Shown one piece after another: positions 60,301 to 64,000 of a stretch of DNA of 64,000 nt. The notes under the pieces were generated by a model. It was not told the DNA's origin. It was given only the letters and a program-made list of their open reading frames with translations, and made no database searches. Position 1 is the stretch's first letter, and every line of letters starts with the position of its first letter. Position numbers and translations under genes: made by a program. Source of the DNA: Saturnia japonica (Eukaryota > Arthropoda > Insecta > Lepidoptera > Saturniidae); assembly GCA_033032175.1 (NCBI GenBank), contig CM065307.1:9858001-9922000 (forward strand), read 5' to 3'.

Positions 60301-63300
60301 AGAAACGACCCGCGCCCGTTCTCTGTGTGTTTTGGGCTTAAAGCGCAAAACACACAGAACGGGTGCGGGTCGTGCGCGGGTCGGTTCGTGTTTTTCACGA
60401 GCCGCAATGCTTTCTGTGTTCACACAAACGCGGGTCGGCAGCGGGCGTATCCAGTGTGGCTGCTATGGACGGCTCCGCATCAATAAAAAAATTCTAGAAT
60501 TTGGAGAATATCATCGCCTTTGCAGAGAACTACAAACGTACGATGATCGCTTTTACAAGTATCAATTATGTTTACGTACACATTCTATAATGCGTTCATT
60601 TTAAATTTCCTGGTGAAATGCGAACAAATTTTGTAAATAATTACAACAACTCGATGACCCGACCCGCGCTCGCATTTCGTGTGTTGTCGTCTATTTAAAT
60701 AGTAGTTAATAGACCCGCTGCACTGCCGACCCGACCCGCGCACGACCCGCACCCGTTCTCTGTGTGTTTTGCGCTTAACGAAAGTACAATTACATTTCAT
60801 TGACGTTTAAAGGTGTCTGGCGGAAGGTTGCTCCATACTAATTGTCTGGCAAAGGGTTAGATCGCTTTCTAATACTGCACAGATGAAAATATAAAAAAAT
60901 TGGGTTTTATAATATAACGAATTTTACCTAGTATATTATTACATACACACATTTGTTACCTGTTTATTGCCTGCCAAAGCCACCATAATCTAAATTTCAT
61001 AGTGAGCCACCGTTCTTACCTGAGCTCGGGGCATGCGCTGAGAAACTTTCAGCTTTTATAAAATAACGAAGGTCTGGCGGCCAATTCATCATTCAATCAT
61101 AATCAATTTACTTTTGGTAAATTACAAACAAAATCTTTGATTATTTCCACATATTTGACGATTGTACAATATTATATCTTGAGGTTGTTGCGGCTGTTTC
61201 GCAGGGTTTCGACATTTATTACCACTTTAATTAAAACGTGACAATACTTTACTAAATTGATTTTAGGCAATATTTATTAAAAATTGTTGTTATTTTTTTG
61301 TTTTCGCGTGGTATAATAGCAGTTTTATGGCGTGTTGATATGACTACGTTTTAATAATGATATCATCTAAACACAGAAAATCATAAATAAAATTGAAATA
61401 AGCACTTAAAATTCTTAATAATGGTATAACATACCCATAATCATATGGGTAACAACTGCGAAAGGGGTTTTTTTTAATGACATTCCTATGTACAGTTTCC
61501 GTCCGTAAACAATGCACATCGAGCTAAAGGAGATAATCAGCTACTTTCGGCTTCGCAGATCATCGTCTCTTTCGCACTAACAGTTCAAAAGTCGACAAAA
61601 CGTCACATAATGTACCTATTGAGTGACAGAAAACGCTCTACGTTGCTAAAAGTAGCCGATTAGCACGATGTGCATTATTTACGGGCGGTAACTATACAGT
61701 ATTTTAAAAAATGTCAAACGGGATCTATTACACACACATTACTTAACGCCCGCGAAACCACCGTTCCCTCCGCAGGGGACGGGCGGCTAACTTCGGTCAC
61801 GCACACCCCCCGGCGCGACCTCCCTCTCTCGCGGCAACTCAAGCCTAGATCCGTTCCTCGGTGTGAAAACCCTTGAGTCTGGTAACCGCCCGCGCGGTAC
61901 AGGTGACACTACACTTGCAATTACTTAGCTCACACATAATTATACACAATATGTTCATGCATATGTGCACACCACATAGGTACATAGGTTCTGTAAGGAA
62001 CCTTTTTTTTTCTTTTTTTTTACGTTATTTAGTGTGGTCCATATTTCAGATCATTAAATACATATACACATGTGCCTTCCTTCCTCCCAGGAGGCAGGGA
62101 CATGCATATATGTATATGTTAGTTTAGCGCAAATTTCACGGATAGAGAATTAGTCAAATCGCGACAACAGCCCAAACCGAGGTCCGGTCACTTTCGCACC
62201 CTTACGCGCTTGTTGCCCACGCTTTCGCGGCTGAGTGACTTAAGCGTTCACTCCCAAGCCCGGTGGTACAGCTGTAAAAGCCATCAGCGGCTCTGTTTTT
62301 GGATAGGGCTCAGGCTAACAGTAAGGTCTAATAAAAAAAAGACATTACTTTAAATAGCAATAGGGATTTCATTATGCACTGTTATGTTATTTCGCCAAGA
62401 TAAATAGTTAATAAAAAACATTGTCCATTGATGCCAATATTTCTTAGTATAAATGTGACTTACCTAAAATATGCCCATAAACCTCTGGGAATGTAAAATT
62501 GAAGTTTACTGTAGTGCAAATGAGCAAATATGGCTTGCACTTGTTTTAATATTGTAATGTTATAATTGTTATTACTCTGAAATATAGAAATGATTGAAAG
62601 AATTATTATACAAAATTATAACATTCTCTCGTAAATAAATTGAAATAATTAATCACCTCAGAGTTATTCTCTACAATACTATGATAATGACTTTCACCAG
62701 AAAAATCTTCACTTGGATCTGTTGCAGCACCTAAAAAAAATGTAACTATTAAATATCAACAGCAGTGTCGCCAGCACTCGTGACAACCCGTCACAGTAGT
62801 TCTCTACGTATGTCGCGAGTCGTTGTATCGAGGTTTTAACAATCGAAAGTATTACAGTTGTCAAGTATTTTAAATCAATCGATTTCGGACAAAACAATCA
62901 ATTTGTGTTTCGAATGTTTCGAAATAACTGACTAGACTCGGCGTTGTAAGTCGCGACGCTTAGATAGGCTGTGAATGTTAAACGGTGCAGACGAGTAATC
63001 GAATGACTTTACTGAACGAATAGCTTGGATGTGTTACATTGAATGGGGATTTAGATGATAGATAGGGACAGTAGCATCAGTGTGCCAAGTTATTATTTAA
63101 AAAAACTGCCTACACGAAAATGTTTTATTATTTTTAATTTGGTTTTAATAGCTTGCTATTTGAACAATTCAATACTTTGATACATTTTATGAATTATGCA
63201 AACATAAGTATTACTTACTTATCATCGAGTAAAGTACAGACGTACTTACGGATACGTTATACCTAAAATAGTCGCTGTGTAGAACTAGCTGTGCCCGCGG

Positions 63301-63930
63301 TTTCGCTCGCGTGGATTATGGAATGCCACTGATCGGGCACACGCGCGAATCTTACTACCCGCTCCCAGAAGACAAAAATGCATTTTTAATGCCTACAATA
63401 ATATTTATTTAGTACATTAATTTGTTGTAACTCTTATGGTTTACTAAGTGTGAGCCATTTAAGTGTTCGAATGGATTTATCATGACCGGATTTTATTTTC
63501 GCGGAACCCTAATTCTTTTTCTAAAATGAAAATAGCCTAAGTTACTCCTTATATCATCAGCTATCTACCAGTGGAAGTCCCGTAAAAATCGGTCCAACCG
63601 ATTCGGAGATTACCCAACACAAACAGACAGACAGACAAAAAATTCAAAAATGGGTGTTTTATTATAGGTACCATATATACTTTCATGTCTACTTAGTAAA
63701 AAGCTGTTATTTTGACATTATAAACAGACACTTCAATTTTACTAATTGTATAGATTTCTAACCTTGAACAGTCAGAATTGAATCTCGTACAGATGGCACA
63801 CAATACAATTGCTGCAGTACAGAGTTCATGTAACAAGTAGCACCAGCATTCTTAAGGCCCACCAGGCCAGTTGAGTGCCGGGGGCCCACACAAGGTAAAT
63901 ACTCCCAATCTGATAGAGGAACGCTTTTAT
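30017..63930 (-). CDS. faf: fat facets / USP9X-type ubiquitin-specific protease, C-terminal 40 percent
   Basis: Deubiquitinase of the USP (C19) family. In Drosophila, Faf acts on the endocytic adaptor epsin. Twenty in-phase exons (GT/AG) give about 1021 codons: 63930-63763, 62730-62657, 62576-62464, 50303-50130, 47967-47826, 47745-47592, 47096-46949, 46369-46249, 44832-44696, 44474-44318, 41971-41862, 41538-41455, 41374-41274, 37932-37739, 37119-37024, 36594-36404, 33796-33565, 31438-31235, 30629-30511, 30362-30017. The catalytic domain is complete: Cys box [31 protein letters not shown], zinc-finger CKGC and CDKC pairs, [10 protein letters not shown], His box [11 protein letters not shown] and Asp box DDGDVSE. 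The USP9X-type C-terminal helical region follows ([39 protein letters not shown]). The upstream part of this ~2500-residue family lies beyond base 64000. No frame break was seen, so the gene looks functional despite transposon-filled introns. Confidence 0.93.
31705..33252 (+). mobile_element. Mariner copy 2, decayed, with a foreign insert
   Basis: The left end TATCGGGAATGGATGATTTG and right end GATCTTTTCTCGGTACTTTT form imperfect inverted repeats. Frames in between encode [37 protein letters not shown], a VTGD-TAG-TWVYEFD break at the first catalytic Asp, and [13 protein letters not shown] where the second Asp has become Asn. About 440 bp of unrelated sequence (about 32735-33175) replaces or interrupts the C-terminal part. 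It lies in a faf intron, antisense to the gene. Confidence 0.85.
33830..34330. repeat. Diverged repeat related to the 54-kb minisatellite element
   Basis: ATTTTGTACAAGGGAAGTAT and ATAATTGATGGGCTATAACT recur in the tandem units at 54030-54600. It lies in a faf intron; 33990-34150 is unassigned. Confidence 0.45.
34331..36403. other. faf intron, unassigned, some repeat-like text
   Basis: 35100-35330 shares text with 49890-49950 (ATGTTGAATTTCAG context), and 35695-35940 (ACCTGTGAAGGTGTGCATGC, GGTTTACCTATGAC) looks like a short repeat. No exon was seen. Confidence 0.35.
38303..39795 (-). mobile_element. Mariner copy 3, same lineage as copy 2, interrupted by a LINE fragment
   Basis: The minus strand encodes [34 protein letters not shown] and [16 protein letters not shown] then HPPYSPVMA. 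Termini carry GTACCGGGA at both ends. Many frame breaks, and the second and third catalytic Asp are lost. A Jockey 5' fragment (38676-38881) splits it just before the HHDN-like box, flanked by a TAAAAAT duplication. Confidence 0.85.
38676..38881 (+). mobile_element. Solo 5' end of the Jockey family inside mariner copy 3
   Basis: It begins CTGTGGCGACATCTATCGAG and runs through the 5' UTR to an ATG at 38841 that opens [15 protein letters not shown], an ORF1-like start, and then ends. A 7-bp TAAAAAT target duplication lies at 38669-38675 and 38882-38888. The 3' half of the LINE is absent. Confidence 0.75.
39823..39912. repeat. 90-bp hairpin repeat
   Basis: AGCGGAGCTGTGTAAATTTC and CCAATAGGAATGCAT pair with the inverted ATGCAATTCTATTGG and AAATTTGCACATCTCCACTT. 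It is a small fold-back unit next to mariner copy 3. Confidence 0.55.
39920..40255 (-). mobile_element. Helitron-like repeat family A, partial copy
   Basis: It contains GCGGAACCCTAATTCTTTTT and AAAGTAGCCTAAGTAACTCG and ends near CACTTCAATTTCATTCATTG, matching 8025-8489 inverted. The CTAGT-like end is missing. Confidence 0.6.
40256..41273. other. faf intron, nothing recognised
   Basis: AT-rich; no exon, RNA gene or clear repeat. Confidence 0.4.
42010..42285 (-). mobile_element. Helitron-like repeat family A, partial copy
   Basis: TAATTCTCTTTCTAAAATAA, CGTCAGAATCGGTCCAACCG and ACACTTCAATTTTATTAATT match 8025-8489 inverted. Confidence 0.6.
43245..43578. mobile_element. Fold-back MITE with ~90-bp arms
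   Basis: The left arm GGAAATCATGGCAGCTTCGA ... ACTTCAACTTATTTTTATCC pairs with the inverted right arm (43488-43578), which reads GGAAATCATAGCGGCTTCGA ... ACTTGAAATTATTTTTAATC on the other strand. The centre is non-coding. Confidence 0.65.
44915..45290. repeat. GC-rich interspersed segment in faf intron
   Basis: It stands out against AT-rich flanks (CACGAGCCGCGCCTGCCGAT; GGCACCCAGCGGCCAAAGCG) and ends near AAGCACGTATTGGTAGCGGC. Likely a short mobile repeat; the open frames on both strands have no domain. Confidence 0.4.
45395..45640. repeat. Lepidopteran interspersed repeat fragment
   Basis: ATCTGATCTTAAGTGACGAT and GATGTGGCCCAAGATGG, then CACGATGTTTTCCTTCACC, resemble short repeats abundant in moth genomes. 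Related text recurs at 47268-47300. Confidence 0.4.
46249..47096 (-). CDS. faf: faf exons with catalytic histidine and aspartate
   Basis: Two exons lie here. Exon 47096-46949 is markedly GC-rich and encodes [20 protein letters not shown], containing the catalytic His. Exon 46369-46249 encodes [20 protein letters not shown] with the catalytic-site Asp, and FGGEYMGE. Both match the Cys-His-Asp order of USP peptidases. Confidence 0.9.
47268..47350 (-). mobile_element. SINE-like fragment with tRNA-type A-box
   Basis: The reverse complement begins TGGCTCAGTGGTAGATCAAC, a tRNA-like A-box, and ends at AAAAACATCGTGATAAAAAC. Short and without a clear B-box. Confidence 0.4.
48515..48960 (+). pseudogene. 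Non-LTR reverse transcriptase C-terminal fragment
   Basis: [27 protein letters not shown] and [13 protein letters not shown] are the palm/thumb motifs of a LINE RT. After a frame break, further text resembles [16 protein letters not shown]. Both ends are truncated. Its lineage differs from the Jockey family here. Confidence 0.7.
49255..49490. repeat. TCGA-rich palindromic repeat
   Basis: AGAGTCGAATCGAAGCGC and GAAGAAATTCGCC are mirrored by the inverted CGATTCGATTCGACTCGACT and GGAGAATTTCTGC. GC-rich hairpin-forming unit ending GTGGACGCGGGCC; likely a MITE. Confidence 0.45.
50130..50303 (-). CDS. faf: faf catalytic-domain exon (palm/fingers)
   Basis: It encodes [30 protein letters not shown] and [11 protein letters not shown], the first zinc-ligand pair. 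It is separated from the preceding coding exon (62464) by a 12.2-kb transposon-packed intron that splits an Arg codon. Confidence 0.92.
50358..50867. mobile_element. MITE with ACGTAAC-containing inverted repeats
   Basis: The left end GGGTCGTTAAAGTTTTACGT is mirrored by the inverted right end GGGGGCGTTCAAGTATTACG, both followed by TAAC-CAATTT. Inside, GGGGAATCCCTCGA-TGTATTG occurs twice about 80 bp apart. Non-coding; lies 55 bp from a faf acceptor. Confidence 0.6.
50890..51580 (-). mobile_element. Mariner copy 4, internally deleted, different lineage
   Basis: Termini GGGGGAAAACTTTCTTCGCA and (inverted) GGGGGAAAAGTTTTTTCGCA match. The start [16 protein letters not shown] (near 51424) is joined out of frame to the C-terminal half (51375-50953): [17 protein letters not shown] (second Asp) and [16 protein letters not shown] (third Asp). 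The HTH-rich middle and the first Asp are gone. Confidence 0.85.
51581..52560. other. faf intron, mostly unassigned
   Basis: 51940-52050 resembles the short repeat near 48030-48110 (AATAAAACAGTAAAGTCCAA). Otherwise nothing recognised. Confidence 0.35.
52690..52955 (+). pseudogene. DDE-transposase C-terminal fragment
   Basis: [40 protein letters not shown] and YNSIEII before a TGA (where the family has Trp) match the LPPYHCxxNPIExxW end of an insect DDE transposase family. Only the last third remains. Confidence 0.65.
52956..53112. repeat. Short Helitron-like repeat (GCTTAAACCGCTGAACC)
   Basis: TTATAAATGCGGAAGTAACT, CTGTCTGCCTGTTACGTTTT and AAACCGCTGAACCAATTTTG are hallmark text of an abundant arthropod non-autonomous repeat. 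The 3' end is not obvious. Confidence 0.5.
53886..54690 (+). mobile_element. Helitron-like repeat with internal ~115-bp minisatellite
   Basis: It starts TCTATATTAATAAATCTGTA and ends GTGCGGAGCCACGGGCACAC then CGCTAG, i.e. TC...CTAG termini. Five tandem units near 54030, 54150, 54270, 54400 and 54520 each contain CCGATTTTGATGAAATTTT, ACACGGGAAG and GCTATAAGAATTGTCAATA variants. Confidence 0.6.
54899..55318 (+). pseudogene. CR1/Jockey-like LINE C-terminal fragment
   Basis: [20 protein letters not shown] and [12 protein letters not shown], then [10 protein letters not shown] after frame breaks, correspond to the conserved post-RT tail of CR1-like LINEs. Truncated and broken. Confidence 0.7.
55344..55684. 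mobile_element. hAT-type MITE with perfect 8-bp target duplication
   Basis: Ends CAGGGCTTCTTAAACTTTTG and (inverted) CAGGGCTTCTTAAACTTGGG, with GACCCC/GGGTCGCGACCC subterminal text, flanked by CTATAGAG on both sides (55336-55343 and 55685-55692). Non-coding, 341 bp. Confidence 0.85.
56690..57600 (-). pseudogene. Decayed ORF of the EEADTK / LPGFHAxTGCDY repeat-encoded family
   Basis: Reading the minus strand from 57540: [12 protein letters not shown], then [20 protein letters not shown] and [14 protein letters not shown], then [40 protein letters not shown] and a PPxxK-like end near 57060. This is a family of transposon-linked insect proteins whose acidic EEADT and L.GF-GCDY motifs recall XPG/FEN1 (PIN-fold) nucleases; that last comparison is inference. 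Several stops and frame shifts make it non-functional. It occupies the centre of the long-TIR element. Confidence 0.6.
58650..59791 (+). pseudogene. MADF-domain protein gene of Harbinger H1 (two exons, one frameshift)
   Basis: Exon 1 (58650-58783) starts [11 protein letters not shown] and, after a one-base frameshift near 58690, continues [20 protein letters not shown] and [12 protein letters not shown]. Donor GTGAGT at 58784; acceptor TTGCAG at 59723. Exon 2 (59724-59791) continues in phase [20 protein letters not shown] to TAA. This is a MADF (Myb/SANT-like) DNA-binding domain, the accessory protein used by PIF/Harbinger elements to direct transposase to DNA and the nucleus. The intron contains transposase exon 2 on the other strand, and exon 2 here lies within the transposase intron. 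Confidence 0.75.
58811..60166 (-). pseudogene. Harbinger (HARBI1-like, DDE_Tnp_4) transposase, two exons, two nonsense codons
   Basis: Exon 1 (about 60166-59869) encodes [20 protein letters not shown], then [20 protein letters not shown] and [20 protein letters not shown]. Donor GTATAT, acceptor TTTCAG, then exon 2 (59678-58811): [38 protein letters not shown] (first Asp), [47 protein letters not shown] (second Asp) and [20 protein letters not shown] (catalytic Glu). The catalytic residues are all visible. Two defects: codon 2 is TGA, and a TAA at 59279-59281 splits the domain. Otherwise well preserved, so inactivation is recent. Confidence 0.88.
60342..60775. mobile_element. Harbinger MITE H2
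   Basis: 434 bp with ends AGCGCAAAACACACAGAACG and (inverted) AGCGCAAAACACACAGAGAA, TAA at 60339-60341 and 60776-60778. Its interior (60476-60575) is a plus-strand copy of part of the transposase first exon ([20 protein letters not shown]). It abuts H1 and shares one TAA with it. Confidence 0.85.
61492..61698. mobile_element. MITE with ~50-bp inverted arms
   Basis: CAGTTTCCGTCCGTAAACAA and TGCACATCGAGCTAAAGGAG, then AGCTACTTTC, are mirrored by the inverted arm TAGTTACCGCCCGTAAATAA and TGCACATCGTGCTAATCGGC. Non-coding. Confidence 0.65.
61740..62345 (+). mobile_element. Jockey LINE 3' copy, 5'-truncated
   Basis: It starts in the last ORF2 codons (ACCACCGTTCCCTCCGCAGG, as at 13017) and runs through the family 3' UTR to AGGCTAACAGTAAGGTCTAA and a short A-run at 62333-62341. 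More diverged than the 13- and 21-kb copies. Antisense to faf in its intron. Confidence 0.8.
63285..63757 (-). mobile_element. Helitron-like repeat family A, full-length copy beside a splice donor
   Basis: Inverted copy of the 8025-8489 family: CTAGCTGTGCCCGCGGTTTC at 63287 is its 3' end, and ACTTCAATTTTACTAATTGT then ATAGAT at 63757 its 5' end. The donor of the catalytic-Cys exon is five bases away. Confidence 0.65.
63763..63930 (-). CDS. faf: faf exon with the catalytic cysteine
   Basis: It encodes [20 protein letters not shown] and [16 protein letters not shown]; the Cys of GATCYMN is the nucleophile. The entry phase (AT completes an Asp codon) needs an upstream exon off-window. The donor (GTTAGAAA) is weak, and a Helitron-like repeat starts five bases into the intron. 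Confidence 0.92.
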
Positions 63931-64000
63931 CTGAAAAAGAGAAAAAAAACATTAAAAAAAAATTTCCTCACTTTCATTTGTATAATTTGCCTTTATCGAG

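Larger units (their letters stand above)
57887..60338. mobile_element. PIF/Harbinger transposon H1
   Basis: It starts AGCCCAAAACACACAGAGAA and ends, inverted, AGCCCAAAACACACAGAGAA, with GC-rich subterminal GGGTGCGGGTCGTGCGCGGG text. TAA flanks at 57884-57886 and 60339-60341. 2452 bp, carrying a transposase gene (minus) and a MADF gene (plus). The insertion site is confirmed because the uninterrupted sequence survives in the opposite arm of the host element near 56245. Confidence 0.9.
55939..61082. mobile_element. Long-TIR DNA transposon, split by Harbinger insertions
   Basis: It begins GGCCGCCATACC and ends, inverted, GGCCGCCAGACC. Left arm 55939-56552 is matched by an inverted right arm of about the same length, interrupted at 57884-60778: 57572-57883 pairs with about 56245-56552, and 60779-61082 with 55939-56245. 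Removing the 2.9-kb insert leaves an element of about 2.25 kb with ~0.6-kb terminal inverted repeats around a 1-kb centre. GCCAGAC-type motifs recur in both arms. Flanks show no obvious target duplication. Superfamily not recognised. Confidence 0.8.

Noticed and set aside
60104..60604. 166-residue plus-strand frame
   Set aside because: Spans the junction of two Harbinger elements and is antisense to transposase exon 1 and GC-rich inverted repeats; no protein evidence.
1..64000. CRISPR arrays, operons, ribosome binding sites, phage features
   Set aside because: Spliced genes, SINEs and metazoan transposons show a eukaryotic nuclear genome; no direct-repeat/spacer arrays were seen.

Overview
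The window is lepidopteran-like nuclear DNA. It is AT-rich, with intron-containing genes and a dense interspersed-repeat landscape that fits a moth or butterfly: a tRNA-derived SINE with a Lepidoptera-type body, RTE tails with ATC-repeat ends, Jockey-clade LINEs, several mariner lineages, a PIF/Harbinger element and Helitron-like short repeats. Species cannot be named from the sequence alone. Exon models were built by eye from splice signals, phase and homology. Most short open frames here are shadows or decayed transposon pieces.

Three host genes are supported. (1) A plus-strand gene (exons 4499-4620, 6472-6613, 6696-6747, 6823-7935, 13764-13850, probably with more upstream) encodes helical, armadillo-like N-terminal sequence, a long Asn/Lys-rich middle and a small Myb-like C-terminus. 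I could not name it securely; a TERB1-like meiotic telomere protein is the best guess. (2) A complete nine-exon minus-strand gene (17242 to 13945) encodes a 367-residue (S)-2-hydroxy-acid oxidase ending in the peroxisomal signal SKL. Genes 1 and 2 converge tail to tail with 94 bp between their stop codons. (3) The C-terminal 40 percent of a fat facets/USP9X deubiquitinase runs on the minus strand from the right edge (exon at 63930) to a stop at 30017. It has twenty exons covering the whole catalytic domain and the C-terminal helical region, and its 5' part lies beyond base 64000.

The rest is largely mobile DNA. Bases 1-780 are a decayed LINE reverse transcriptase; 1366-4380 hold an odd inverted repeat and a ~187-bp degenerate tandem repeat; 4965-6361 is an RTE/Ty3 chimera; 8025-13643 is a stack of repeats inside the last intron of gene 1, including a nearly intact mariner. 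Bases 19-25 kb are an intergenic cluster of fragments of one Jockey family, all on the plus strand, flanking a 0.9-kb array rich in heat-shock-element-like TTCnnGAA motifs. Bases 25.4-30 kb are quiet AT-rich DNA downstream of fat facets, possibly its long 3' UTR.

The most complex region is the 12-kb intron that splits the fat facets catalytic domain (50304-62463). A 2.25-kb element with ~0.6-kb terminal inverted repeats, carrying a decayed ORF of an EEADTK/LPGFHAxTxCDY family, was invaded by a PIF/Harbinger transposon (TSD TAA) and an adjacent Harbinger MITE. The Harbinger element carries a transposase gene and a MADF gene on opposite strands whose exons sit inside each other's introns. This interlocked layout is the most unusual structure in the window.
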